Shown here piece after piece: positions 22,901 through 37,900 of a stretch of DNA of 64,000 nt; positions within the stretch are counted from its first letter, which is position 1, and every line of letters starts with the position of its first letter. The stretch comes from Siphonodentalium dalli (Eukaryota > Mollusca > Scaphopoda > Gadilida > Siphonodentaliidae). Below the pieces are notes generated by a model that ran no database searches, was not told where the DNA came from, and saw nothing but the letters and a program-made list of their open reading frames with translations. The DNA is taken from assembly GCA_032622095.1 (NCBI GenBank), contig CP136061.1:90204983-90268982 (forward strand), written 5' to 3'. The position numbers and the translations under genes were made by a program.

Positions 22901-25900
22901 GAATCATAGTCACTCCTTGTATCATGTATACCTATTCACCTCACCATTGACGATATGGTCACTCCCTGTATACCTATTCACCACACCCATTGCCATATAG
23001 CCAACGATATATACATATACACCCAACCATGACAACAGTAACTCAATGCCTTCATATACACCCCACCAATGGCCATATGGCCACCTGCTTTATAGACAAA
23101 ACACCTCACACATGGCCATACAGCCACAATTGGGTACACCCGTACATGACCATACAGTAATTAGTCACCATGTAGGCACACCAGGTACACTCCCAGGCCT
23201 GACCCATAACCATACATACATATTCACCACAGTCATGATCATACAGTCACGCAATGAATACCTATTCACCTCACCATTACCCATACAGTTACCCCAGTAT
23301 ACATATTCTCCACGTCGATGGCCATATAACCACCCAAGATATACATATACACCCTAACAATGACCATACGGTCACTCCAGGTATGCATAGTGTTCGCGCT
23401 ATCAGTGGCCAAATTGGCCAATGGCCAATTTTTTTCGAAATTGGCCAATACAAATTTCATTTGGCCAAACATTTTGTTTACCACAAATGGAGACGGGAAG
23501 CTAATTCAAAAGTGCTGAATAGATCAACAGACTCTACGAAGTTTGGCGACGATAGTATTTCGCACTTCGGGAATATCGTACCGTGAAAATCTGTCTCCCG
23601 TCTAATAATAATCTAGCTTCACATCATGAAAGGTTTGAAATCAATAGATATTCAACAGTTATCATCTCATGATAATAAGCAACATTTTTTTTATCTCAGA
23701 GAAAATAGCGATGACAACTAACACCGCTCATTACTTTATTAGTCAGCGACCTATAATTATGTTCCTAAAATATTTTGTTGTTTAAAGTTGTTTTAATTAT
23801 GATTTTATTCTGAGTAACAAATAAAGTTTAAAACAAATATTTTAGTCATCAATTCTGAACTGCTCAGAAAATGAGGATTTAATTTTAATAAATTGTTATA
23901 CATTTGGCTAAACTTTTGGCCACAATATTTTTCGGTCCAGCGCGAACACTGTATACATATACACCTCACCAATGACCATACAGCTCTTCCAGATATACAA
24001 GTACCCCACACACGGCCATTCCTACATTCCACACTTGCATATACATAATTCATAATCATATTTTAACTTTGTGAGAGAAAAATCCAATAGTTCTGGTAAT
24101 GTCAGTGGTTACAATAGTAACTATTAACCAAGGTGTATCAGCAATGTTTGTATTCAATGTAGAAGGCATATAAGTTGATGTTATCTATCAACCACAACTT
24201 GTAAGTGATTGCACGGCGGGCTGGGGCAATATATCTACTCCCCCCATAATTTAGCCGCCATCTTGCCGGTCATTTTGAGTCAAAATGACGTTTTTGGTTC
24301 CATTGAGTTGGAATATTATAAGTAAAGGTATGCCTCACTTACATTGCACAGTTCTGCTCATTTCTTTTTGTAATATGACTAGAATCCCAATGGTGATTTT
24401 TGGTGAAATTTTATTCCATTGCTCCAAAGGTCACTTAACATAAAAAATATATATTAAATGCGGGTTGCAATGTGCGGCGATGGATTCAATTTTGAAATCC
24501 AAAATAGCTGCTGGCAGTCATGTTTTTTAACGGATTTTGGAAATTTTTTATGGCTCCCATCTATAGGACACCCCGATGATTGGTATGAAGTTTGTTGTTG
24601 ATCGGATGAGGGATATGGTCTGTATGGTGTGGCAAAGGATTTAGTCATACAAAGCGAGAAATCCAAGATAGCTGCCAGCGGCCATGTTTTTCATCGAAAA
24701 TCGTTCAAAAATGGTCAGAATCCATATAAAAAAAGGCGATGTTATATTGGTTTGTTGCCACACGAGGACGCCCGCCAACGGTCTCTCGCCATATTAACAG
24801 TCGAGTTTAAATTGAGAAAAGGGAATGGAATAAGACCACGGTCTGAAGGGATCTACAATCTAGATCAAAAGACATGGGGTGTGACAACGACCGTATTATC
24901 AGGGAGTACCGGTACACAGCAGTATGGATATGGACTGAGAGAATCATGCTCCCATGAGACCTTGAGGAGTTGGTGGAAAGTTTAACAGAGAGGGTAAAAT
25001 TGTACACACTAAATGAAGTTCCCGTCCCAGACACCAAAATTAAAAAGAAATTCTGAGTCAAAAAGGGGCATAACAGATAACATTCATTGAACCAAACCAT
25101 TTTCGAATTTGACCTGTATTTTTATGATGCTCATGTCACATCTGAGTCGAGAAGGGACATATCTCCGTCAAAAATGGTTGGACCAGACCCATGTGTTGGT
25201 GTGGATCAAGTGGGAGAGTTCAGTTGAAAATTCCAAGGCAGACACTCCCAGCAGAGACCCTCCGATCATAGAACAACGTGTTTTTCATTTTTGCATGGAT
25301 TGAAGATATGTTTTGTAACTGTGCTGCCATAGGACAGAATCAAATTACTGTACATGCAATAGTACAACAGGTATAATTAATTTATGTGGTTGCCTTTTTC
25401 GGCAATAATATCTTAGTTACCCATGTAGATTTTAGCATTCGATAATCTTCTAAAGTCTACTGAAGTTGACAGAAATGTTACTACATGTATGTCAGTGATC
25501 AAATTTGAAACAATTGCTATGGAAACGAGTACATTGGGTCCACCCAACATATTATTTGTAATGGACATGTATGACTAACTTACCCCGCGGATAGTATTAC
25601 GCATTGAAGTTTTTCTGAACAAAATTGAGGAAGTAATACACAAAAAGTCAATTGAATTGGCCATTGTGACATTATTTGGGATAATGGTTGTCATGGAAAC
25701 CATAATTATGTTCATATAAGTCCACATTTTACCTCCGAAGTGAATGAATTTCTTATATAGGACATGTCGGTGGAATAAATTCTGAGAAATTATTCGCAAA
25801 GCGTTATCATTTTCATTTGAAAATGGTAATTTTACGATATTTTCGCTAGCAGTTGCCATGGCAACAAGATGTATGTTATGTATTAAAATTACCAACTCAA

Positions 25901-28900
25901 CTCAAAAACTCTAATATTAATATTAACCCAACACAATCGCTCTATATTTACGTCGTATGACTATATTTAATATTTATTTGTGAGGTTCAAATTAAAATTT
26001 ACTTGATTTATCTTTAGCATAGTCCAGGCCGTAATTGCACAAATACCATAAAAAGTGGTATCTAAAAAATGTGATGATCTAAACTTAAGGTTATCAAAAG
26101 TAAACAATGACCATATGAAATAAAGTATATCATATACCAAATTGAACATAGTGGTGATGCCCTATGTTTTGTGCATTTATGAAAGGGAATGCCTTTATGA
26201 CTAAAGCTTTAGGGTTGGCGGCATATGAGACCATCAATAAAAAATAGACAGAAAAATGATATATTTTCAAATGACCTTGACCTTAGTGGTTGACCTTGAC
26301 CCTACATGTCCTAGTGACCCAGTTCAGTTGATGAACCATTGATTGCACTATGAGTTCACATCATTTATTCAAACACAAGTCTAACTGTTTCCATACTGGG
26401 GCATTTTTTCACTTTTCCCCAAATATGTTATGACGTTACCATGGAAACAAGAAATTCTCCTGAACCATGACCCGCAGCCCGGGCACCCCCCTCCAAATTT
26501 TTTCCCCATATTCCATTTCACATATCGGCAAAGTTTCATGCTTTAATCCGGTCTGTCACGATTTTGCTAAATTTTGACCCTAAGCCACCGGGCTATGCAG
26601 GGAGCCCCACACATATATAGAAGCATATAGAAGAGTGTCGTCTGCTCATGTTTGTCTGGGCCTCTGTACGGGTGAAATTATAAAATTGTTAAAGAATACA
26701 AGAAAAAATTATTAAAATTGTAAAAAATTACAAATGTGCAAAGAATATAGACCAACATCACAAATATATTGTGCCTGGAACGAGTTCTTCTATTTATTTT
26801 CGCAGACCTGAATATGAGAACCAATATTAATTTATCCTCAACTGAAGGGAGTCTGCAAATCACTAAAGGTCCAGCATCGCATTATATCCAAAGAGTGTAC
26901 ATGTATATTGCAAACTACAATTGTCCAAAGAATATAGACCAACATCACAAATATATTGTGTCTGGAACGAGTTCTTCTATTTATTTTCGCAGACCTGAAT
27001 ATGAGAAACAATATTAATTTATCCTCAACTGAAGGGAGTCTGCAAATCATTAAAGGTCCAGCATTGCATCATACGGTATCCCAAGAGTGTATATGTATAT
27101 TGAAAACTACAAATGTGCGAAGAATATAGACCAACATCACAAATATATTGTGTCTGGAACGAGTTCTTCTAATTATTTTCGCAGACCTGAATATGAGAAA
27201 CAATATTAATTTATCCTCAACTGAAGGGAGTCTGCAAATCACTAAAGGTCCAGCATCGCATCATACGGTATCCCAAGAGTGTATATGTATATTGAAAACT
27301 ACAAATGTGCGAAGAATATAGACCAACATCACAAATATATTGTGTCTGGAACGAGTTCTTCTAATTATTTTCGCAGACCTGAATATGAGAAACAATATTA
27401 ACTTATCCTCAACTGAAGGGAGTCTGCAAATCACTAAAGGTCCAGCATCGCATCATATCCTAAGAGTGTATATGTATATTGCAAACAACAAATGTGCAAA
27501 GAATATAGACCATAGACCAACATCACAAATATATTGTGTCTGGAACGAGTTCTTCTAATTATTTTCGCAGACCTGAATATGAGAACCAATATTAATTTAT
27601 CCTCAACTGAAGGGAGTCTGCAAATCATTAAAGGTCCAGCATCGCATCATACGGTATCCCAAGAGTGTATATGTATATTGAAAACTACAAATGTGCGAAG
27701 AATATAGACCAACATCACAAATATATTGTGCCTGGAACGAGTTCTTCTATTTATTTTCGCAGACCTGAATATGAGAAACAATATTAACTTATCCACAACT
27801 AAAGGGAGTCTGCAAATCATTAAAGGTCCAGCATCGCATCATATCCTAAGAGTGTACATGTATATTGCAAACTACAATTGTCCAAAGAATATAGACCAAC
27901 ATCACAAATATATTACGTCTGGAACGAGTTCTTCTCATCTATTTTCGCAGACCTGAATATGAGAACCAATATTGAGTTATCCTCAACTGAAGGGAGTCTG
28001 CAAATCTTATAAAGTCTTTAACCCATTCACGACGGGAGCTACGCTGGTGCAGAATAGAAGATCATGTGTCAGTGCATTCTCTTATATATGTGAGGCTTCA
28101 TACATGTACATCAACATAATATACATGTACATTGTTTATCTGGAAATTTCACTCCAAAATTTTGAATGATATTGTTATTCTTACAGAAAAGCTAAAAACT
28201 TCCTGAATGCAATAATTTGAGGCCTTATAAAAAGGTCCATTTCCCATTTTGCGAAGACCATATGCCAATGGATTCTCTTACATACATGCGAGTCTTCCAT
28301 AGGGAGCCTCGAATATATAAGGGAATGCATTGGCTAAGGTCAAGGTAAATATTATTAGGCCAATTTATTCTCTTATATACGATTGTATATTATTTTGATA
28401 ATAAAAGACACAAGCGTTTGGCATAAGATTCAAATGTGTGGAGAATATAGACCAATATCACAAATGTATTGTGTCTGGAACGAGTTCTTCTAATTTATTT
28501 TTGCAGAGGTAAATATGAGAAATAATGTTTGTTATTCTCAACCAAAAAGGGTCTGCAAATATCTTAAGTTTGTCAAATGATTATCATTTCAACACACCCA
28601 TACCTCAGAATGTACTTAATTATTGTCACAGGTGCAGGCCTGAAAATACGGTGCCTTACATTTCGCAGAATGAGGTCCCCAGAGGGTGAATTTAGTGACG
28701 CTACCCCGCACAGTGGCAAGCGTCAATAAATTCACCTTCTGGGGACCTCACTCTGCTTAGGTCTCGTCCTCTGGGAACTACGGTATCTATATAGTCTCAA
28801 TAAACATTGATTTTAGTTACTTTTCCCTTATGTTTAGTTTCTATATCCCCTAATTTGCAGAATATAAAATGCATAATCGAGGTGGCTAATGGGTGAACAT

Positions 28901-31900
28901 CAACAATTTCAACTGCAGAATGAGAGGTTCCCAGAGGGCGAACTTGATGATGCTAGCCCGCCATGCAGGATAGAAAAGTCAATAAAGAGGATATTATGAC
29001 AAGGTAAGGTTTTTTTGTGGGTTATTGAGGTGAAGGGAAACAAAGGTATATTGTATATTATAACATTTAAATGTATGAAGAATATAGACCAACATCACAA
29101 ATATATCATGTCTGGAACGAGTTCTTCAAATCTATTTTTGCAGAGGTAAATATGAGAAATAATGTTAAGTTATCCTCAATTAAAGATTGTCTGCATGAAA
29201 AAAACTGAGAACAAAACTATGAGGAATGTAACATCGTCAGAAATTCAAGCTGATATAACCAATTCATGGCGGGAGCTGCACTGGTGCAGCATTAAAGATC
29301 CTGCGCCAGTGCATTCTCTTATATTATATATGAAAGTCTCCCATAGGGAGCCTCATATATAAGATAATGCACTGGCATAAAAGATAGAGATAAATATTGT
29401 TGGGACAATATATTCTCTTATATATGCGAGGCTCCCTATGGGAGACTCGCATATATAAGATAATGCATTGGCACAGGATTTTCTCAAAATTTCAGGCAGC
29501 TCCAGTCATGGAAGGGTTAATAATTATCAGTTGTCCCTCCCCACTAAAGCTTATAAAATGGAGGAGTGTCTTTTGCAGTGTGATATGTAATTTATTAAAA
29601 AGTTAATTGTGTTTTATGCAAAGAATTGGGAAATTCAGACCTCTCAGTCATGAAATTTCTTCTAATTGAATGATTATATAATAAAACATTGAATATTAGA
29701 ACTTACAAATGTATGACGAATATAGACCAACATCACAAATATATTATGTCTGGAACAAGTTCTTCAAATCTATTTTTGCAGACAAGGGTCTGAGAAATAA
29801 TATTAAGTTATCCTCAATTAAAGATTGTCTGCATGAAATAAACTGAGAACAAAACTATGAGGAATGTAACATCGTCAGAAATTCAAGCTGATATAACCCA
29901 TTCATGGCGGGAGCTGCGCTGATGCAGCATTAAAGTCGCATAAATAAAAGAATGCGTTGGAACAGGGTTTTCGCAAAATTTCAAGAAGCTCCAGTAAAGA
30001 AAGTGCGAAGAAGAAATGTTGTTTTATTATTTAGCCAGATATTATAACTTTATTTCACAAAATTGAAGCTATTCTTCTCACAATTATCGGTTCTAAAATA
30101 ATATATTTATCCGATATCATGGGATATCTTAAATGCTTAAGTGAAATTCTTGAGGAAAATGAAGAAAGAAAACAAAATTTTCAGGAAACTACAGTCATCT
30201 AAGGGTTAACCCTTTCAGGACGGGAACTTCGCTGGAGCAACATTAAAGACCCTGTGCCAATACATTCTCTTATATATGTGAGTTGACTATAGGTCGCCTC
30301 ACAAATATAAGAGAATGCATTGGCCTAAAATTGTTTTTATCAATTTTTCTTATTGTTTCAGATTGTTTAAACAATTAATAATTTTTCTTATATTCTTTAA
30401 CAATTTTATCATTTTTTCTTACATTCTTTGACAATTTTATCATTTTAAATTACATTCTTTATAATTTTTTCTTACATTCTTTAACAATTTTTTTATCATT
30501 TTTTCTTACATTTTTTAACAATTATAAAAAATAACATAAAATTTGTTAGGCTAATGCATTCTCTTATATATATACAAGGCTACCTATGGGCGACTCACAC
30601 ATATAAGAGAATGCATTGGCACAGGGCATTCGCAAAAATTCAGGAAGCTCAGCTAGTCATCGAAGGGTTAACAATCCTATACCTGCTTGATTGTTCTTCA
30701 TCTCCTGAACAAGTGTCTTCTGTAGAGCTATTTCTCCCTCCAGTTTGGCAGTTCTTCCAGAAGTTATCATTTTCCCGATATCTTCATTCTCTTTGAATAA
30801 CATCTGACATCTTGCCATAAGCCTCTTTCCCGTTTGGCTAAAAATAGAATACTTAAAGTATAAGAATAAGAGCTACCATCTTGTCAAAATCTTCCTCTCC
30901 ATTTGAATAAAACTAGAACTCTTATATGATAAGACATCTGGTTACAACCTTCTACCCGGTATGAGCATAACAATTCCAATTGTGCACGATAATTGGATAT
31001 CCAATCAGCAATGATTAATACTGCTTCATGTTATGCGAAAAATGTTCATCAAAGACAAATATTAACATCAATGTCTGCATTGGATGTGTATAGGAAAAAC
31101 AAATACTCTCCAGCGAATACATATTGCAGGTGGACTTCTAAAAATTAGTATCTGGTAATTTTGAAACATCTTTATTTCAATTTGATCTGCTTTAAGAGGA
31201 AGAAACTAGTTAGTTTTATTTTAGAATCGGATATTCACAATTCAGTTCCGACAGGTACCTTCGACAAAGATCAGAAACATACGTTCTTACCATACGGTCC
31301 CATATGCAAAAGCACTTGGTTAATAATAACTTCAATATAAAGGGTCTCCATATGGTTTTATAGCAGATATACTAGAATGTTGTTTTTACAATTACTACAT
31401 GTTTAAAACTGTCACAGAGCTTATATCTGGGCTTAAAATATCTTAAATAAAAAATTTATCTGAGTTTGTTAAAAAAAAAACCATGTTTTTGTTAGTTTTG
31501 AACATCCACTGCGGCATACCTACTCTAGTATTCCAAATAATACGTGCATGTACGTTAGTAATTTCATAAAAATTTCCATCATGCACATAGCTTATTTGGG
31601 TCTGTACGTTTATTATATTTACTCTCTCCGCCGAAAACTTGAATATGGTGTTGACAAAAATCACTTGGAGGAGTTTCATATTTATCTGTTGATTCTATCT
31701 GCATGTGTTTTGATGACTGCTATACATAATGACATACAATTTGCATGACTAGTATTTTTACCCAACGTATGATGTCAAATATACCTGGATTAAGCACAGG
31801 ATTTTACTTCAAAGATCTCATGTTTAATTATGTTTTGACAACTGTGCTGAAGAGGGACACTGGAACAGGCATAACAACCATCTCAGACTGGAAAGGATGC

Positions 31901-34900
31901 GCCCTTGTGGAAATGCCAGTGTATGTTTATTAGTGTGCATTCCGGGCCAAGTTATCTATCCCATAATTGCAAATGAACAGTTATAATGGTTTCAAACTGT
32001 ACTTCCCTGCACGATTATTTGGGTGTGCACATTTATTAAATTGAATCAGGATTTCCACCTTGCATGTTTATTTGGAACACTAGAGTATATGCATTTTTTT
32101 TTACTACACCACCCCTACCACCACAAATAAGAAAACATTTTCATGCCATAACATTTAAGAAGCCTACTGACGATATCTTCACTAATAGCCAAATTTAGAC
32201 CAAGAACTTTTTACTCCAAACTTCAGGTACTAATAGCCGAGTCATCTGACAACATGAAGTTATTGTTAGTCCATGGATCAAGGTTGACTTTCGTTATTTA
32301 CAAAAATGTTTGACGATCATGAACATGTTGACATGAATCTCCGAATTCAGCAGACGGCAGCTAACAGTGACAGAAGTAGATGTAGATGTTCTTGATCTAA
32401 ACCGGTCTACTGTAGGACTGAAGGCAGAGATGACAGTTGTCAATCATTTTTTTAATGCTTCCACTGCACATGGAGTGGAACATGGACCTCAACACCACAC
32501 GCTGATCACTTTAATGCAGTTCGGTGCCACATCCCGTTATCATTGCCCACGTTTTTCTATGCTGCAAATTTCAAAACAAAATGGAGCATATTTCAAAGTA
32601 ATCTTATTATTTCTGCACGTCATCAAGAAGACCAGATATTCAGTCATAGAAATGGAGCTTAGGTCCTACAGTAATGCTATAAATAATCGACTCCTTAACC
32701 ACAGCAGAATTATGGGTAATTTTTCATGATTTATTAAGAAATATGGCTTGTTGCCATTCTTCAGAAAGCTGTGGTTAAGGAGTCGATTATTTAGGGCATT
32801 ACTGAGTGAGAGCTTTCCGATGAATGGCAACAAGCCATATTTCCGATTAAATCTTGAAAAAATTACCCAAAATTCTGCTGTGGTTAAGGAGTCGATTATT
32901 TAGGGCATTACTGTATGTTTTTATGAGATAATTATTGCACAAAATTGCATCTCGCTGAAATTCTATTTGAACAGAGGAAATTTTCTTTTATCGGCAAGAG
33001 TTTAAAGGCACGGATGGCCCTCGTTATAAGTTATAATTTAGAAAAATAAGTTTCCAAATTTTGAATATTTCCTCAAGAATATACTAAAAGTATAGTATAA
33101 TGATAGTATGAATGCAATATTATCCAAAAACAACTTTGTGTGAGCTGAGCATTTGTTTATATACAGCACGTAAATAGTGAGCTATAAGCAAAACTCAACA
33201 CCGTGGCATTCTTTTTAGGAGAGTGATTCACGGTGACCAATTCAACACCAAAATCTTGAGTGGCGAGGATTAGCAAATGCTATACAAGTATGTTGAAACC
33301 AACTTTGTGGCATTTCTAACCAAGTTCACAAGTGGGGTCTCCTGGTGTTGAGTGTTTTGCTTATCACCCACTCTTTACGTATTGTTTGTTTACATAACAT
33401 GCTGTTTGTTTGTAACACCGAGTACTAACATGGCACTGACATGCAAGTTATGCGATATCTTTAATTGGTAAAAGAAAACAGATTTTCTATAATATAATAT
33501 TCTTGCTGTTTATGGCGGTTTTAACGGATGTGACTATTTTAACAGCAATACCAAAAGCCAACACAGTTTTGTATTATTGCTCAGCATTGATCTTGCTCAT
33601 ATGATTCAACACCCAACTATAAGAGTTATAATTGAAGAATTGAGTATTTATTTCATTAAAAATTTTCAACTTCAAATTTAGTAGAGATGAGGCGGAAATA
33701 TGCTCCATTTTGTTTTGAAATTCCGCAGCGTAGAAAAATGCACACTGAAAACTGGATATTTAACTACAAAGAATGGGATGTGTTAGCAAACCTAATTCAA
33801 GTGATTACAGAGTGTGAACACCCTAAGCTATTTTTTTTTCTTCTGATACTATTTTGTCTCATCTCATGACTGAACAAACAAGACCTGGGTTGTCACCCGG
33901 TGCATACACCCATATGGTATATCACCTAGTGTGGGCATACCTATAATCTATGACTGACATACTCAGGCAGATGGACCAAAACAAATTTCATATAAAAAAG
34001 GTGAATAACTGTAGAATGGAAAACATGAACAAAATGATTGAACAATCTTCTGAATGACTTCATAGTGGTGAACATCAAGACCAAATTTCATTGAGATCCG
34101 ACAAACTTTGGAGGAGATATCTGCTCGGACCGCCACAAAAAAAATACTTCCAGATAAACAAGGATGAATAACTCTTAAACATGAATAAAAAGATTGGACA
34201 CTCCATTGAATGTTCTCCTAGCAGTGAACATCCATACCAAATTTCATTGAGATCTGACAACTGGCAATGATCATCTCACAGAGGCTATTCATTCAGAATA
34301 GGAGACAAAAAATATACTGAATCAAAATTTAAAGTGATGTGAAACACTCTGGTAGGGTGATCAAATATAGAAATGGAAAATAATCTTGTTCAAAGTAGTT
34401 ATTTTAAAAATAGTATATCTAAATTGACATTCTAATTATTAATTAAATGCAGTGACTCTCGATGGTGAAATCATTTTCGTTAGTTTATTGCCGATAGATG
34501 CATCCCGAATAGAGTAGTAAATATTTACATTTGAGCGTAGTTCAGACAATGTTTTCTATGGAGTGGTACGGTTGATTTGCTTCAGGTTTTCGGCGGTGTT
34601 AGTAGAATGTTGCATTCCTCCAATTGACATAGTGCCTGATTACTAACTTATCAGTTTCATGCACCCGAACATGTACATAATATGTCTTTAAAGCGGTCAC
34701 TTTAACAAACGCATCCCTATAGACATAAAGCTATGGCATTCTGTCAATAACAGAGATGCGTTGTTAAAGTGGCATGCTCAATTTTTAATTTGATTCTTTA
34801 ATTTATTTTTTGTTGGCTTTCTTAACAAGGTCCTGTGGAACATATTAAAATACAAACATAATTTGGCAATCATTCTCATCGGTATGTACTTCATGTTGTG

Positions 34901-37900
34901 ATGGAGAACAAAAACTGTACTGGGTAAGACTCTTTACAGGATATAAACCCAACTTGACCCATGTTCATATCTCACATTGTGTCTTTTGAATCATGCCTCG
35001 CAGAGATGAATTTGAGATCTTTGCAAATAATACAAACAGAAAGCAATGAGAAAACGATCGGAGGAAAAATAAATTGACAACAAAATGTTACCGTGAACCA
35101 TGAGTATCAAATGGAATACCAGCATTAACCCTTTGAGTGCCAGGGGCCGATCTCATCGGCCCTAAACCTACAAAATAAGTCTGTTTAAAGAATATAAGAA
35201 TAAATTATTAAAATTGTAAAAAATTGTAAAAAAACAAAACAAAACAAAAAAACAAATTGTTAGGCCAATGCATTCTCCTATATATGCGAGGCGACCTATG
35301 GTCGACTCGCATATATAAGAGAATGCATTGGCACAGGGTATATGGGTTCATACAAAAATCGGACCTGGCACTCAAAGGGTTAAACATAATACTGTATCCC
35401 ACACATTGAATACATAATACTGTATCCCACACATGCATGTGAATGTGGTGAACGTTATCACACAAACTTTGTTGTGGCATAATGTTACAAGACCCATGGC
35501 AGCTTAAGTTGTAACTTGTGGCATAACAAACAAGTGCGATAAATAATAACACAATACGAGGTTGAATTATACTTGTAGTACCAGTTGGGTTTTCATGCAT
35601 GACGTCATTTATGATGCCCTGCAAGCTATCAGAATTGCTCTGGTGCCTTTGGGTGAAATTAATACATGGTTGACACAATCAACAAAAGATAGCAATAGGT
35701 GTCTAATAAAAGCCAGATCTACTTCATGTTGACACACAGAGCAATGGCGTAAATTATGTCTTCTACCCACTTTAACCCTTTACCCAACAAACCGGCCAAA
35801 TAAAGCTTCAACAGCCTAAAATATCTTCGGTCTGTCTCAATAGAACCATACAAATATGGATATCATTGGAACCGGCTCCTTGACCACATTGTGATAGTTA
35901 CAGTTAGCCCTGTGCCAATGCATTCTCTTATATATGCGAGTCGACCATAGGTCGCCTCGCATATATAAGAGAATGCATTGGCCTAAAAAAAATCTTTTTT
36001 TAACACTTTTTACCATTTTTTCTTACATTCTTTAACAATTTTATAATTTTTAATGTGTTAAGCCAATGCATTCTCTTATATATGCGAGGCGACCTATGGT
36101 CGACTCGCATATATAAGAGAATGCATTGGCACAGGGCCCTTCTGTTGGGTAAAGGGTTAAGTTGATTATGACTGTATTTATCAGACTTAAAAATCAATAT
36201 TCTGGTCAATGTAATATACATTAGGAACAAGCATGCACCACAGTGGCATTGGGGATCACTTGCCACTAGCCAATCAAAAACGATGAATCGATGACGCCAC
36301 TTGATCAAGTCACAGTGAAGGATAAGGCTTACCTGATACAAGACTGTGGAATAAATACAGAACCCAATTTGGCTCTTTCGATACAAGATTCTTGATTAAG
36401 GTGCATGATGTGTTCTGCCTATATTTAAGAAATAACTCTTGTTTATTATTAAAGTTATGCAGTTATAACCGAAAAGTGTGTGGACAAATTCTAAAATGCG
36501 CATTACAGTAAATTTGACTTTAAATTTTCGGTTATAACTGCATAACCTTAATCGAAACAAGATTTATTTCTTATAATTGAATTTGCCATTTCGCAGGAGA
36601 ACGACAGAATGTAGAAGTAAACTACACAAAGTTAAACCCGATCACTCTGTCACTCAAACCTCTAATTATCAAGTGGCATCAATTCATTGTTTTTGATTGG
36701 ATAGTGGCGAGTGATCATGTACTTCTGCTGAACATTAATTATTGTTAATTTCAATTTAAATTCATTGCAAATGTTAGCACGAGTCTTGTTGATTTTTCTA
36801 GGTACTTGCTAATTGAGTGTTAGCAGTACGGTTATTGTAAGGGCAGTCATACCTGAAGGAACTCTGATGCAACATTGAAATTTCCTTTTAAATCATAGGA
36901 AGTATGGAATAGTTTTCAAATCCATTTTTAGACAATGTTTATAGGTGTGGTCATATCACTCAATGATGCAGTGATTTCTGTAGCAGAAAGTGATCAAGAA
37001 ATTTAGGCTAACGAGAATGACCTTAATGGCTAAATGGATGACAACCAATCATTTTTATAGAATTCCGTGGATTGACAAGAGCATGATTAAATTATACTGG
37101 TATAACATTGTAGAACTAAATATACGGAATACAAGCATTATTTCATGCCCAAACGAGTTCTGCAGCTCTCTTATCAAAGTTATGCTGGAGCCATAACAAT
37201 TTATACGTTGATCAACAAATCACACCTACTGAATTCATATGATTTGGAAAAAATTATCAATGTTTTTAAATGTGTGCTGAAAAAAGTCAAGTACAGAGCA
37301 CAAAACTTTTAAGAGTATACATTGGCCTAACAATTTTCCCTTGACCTTGTAAGCCAGTGCATTCTCTCATATATGCAAGGCTCCCTATGGGAGACTCGCA
37401 TATATAAGAGAAAGCACTGGCACAAGATTTTAATGGTGCACCAGCACAGCTCCCGTCATAAAAGGGTTATAAAGGGTTAAAAATCGGTACTAGTAGGTGC
37501 ATGAGAATCCAAATGCGACAGAACCTCCAGGTATGCCACAACACACCAGAAGGATACTTAAAACAGTTCGAGATATCTGAAAACCTATAAAACTAAAAAA
37601 GGCTCATAACGAAAATCATTGGACAAATTGCCCCCACCCGATTCAAATACAGTTTGTATTTTGAACCAATTTAGCCACAAAGCGGTGATCAAGCAACCCT
37701 GACTGGAGTTATCATCCGGAAACCAAGAAAATCCAAATTTCAAAGTAAAATGAAAGTGTCAATGACACAGTAGCTAAACTTGGGGGTGAGTTAATAATTT
37801 TAATCTGAGCAGTCAATAGAAAGATAAAGAAGAAAATATAAAAGTTTCAGTAAATGGATTGCATTGTGTAATATACGAAATTAATTTCATTTCTCCACTA

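Larger units (their letters stand above)
19803..26605. mobile_element. Giant degenerate inverted repeat, 6.8 kb
   Basis: Outer arms: 19803-19990 matches the inverse of 26418-26605 (shared CGGATTAAAGCATGA, GGGGTGCCCGG and GGTTTCCATGG). Middle: 20090-20135 matches the inverse of 26268-26312 (AAGGTCAAGGTCATTT). Inner: 21430-21990 matches the inverse of 24068-24480 over more than 400 bp. The core is the minisatellite at 22290-24020. No transposase is visible and no clear target duplication was found at the tips. Confidence 0.6.
32555..33745. mobile_element. Inverted-repeat segment enclosing a family C MITE
   Basis: TTTCAAAACAAAATGGAGCA at 32569-32588 matches the inverse of 33696-33719 and flanking bases, including the TCTATGCTGCAAATT side. 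The boundaries are uncertain. Confidence 0.4.

Noticed and set aside
24629-24985. 118-codon plus-strand frame in the right arm of the giant inverted repeat
   Set aside because: It begins inside a tandem-core repeat unit, and no motif or homologue is recognised.
26678-27956. Repeated 60-76-codon frames on both strands of the 190-bp satellite
   Set aside because: They are identical by-products of the satellite unit and appear in both orientations. No unit is preserved better than its neighbours.
32367-32729. 120-codon plus-strand frame
   Set aside because: It ends within a transposon palindrome, has no recognised motif, and shows no splice context.
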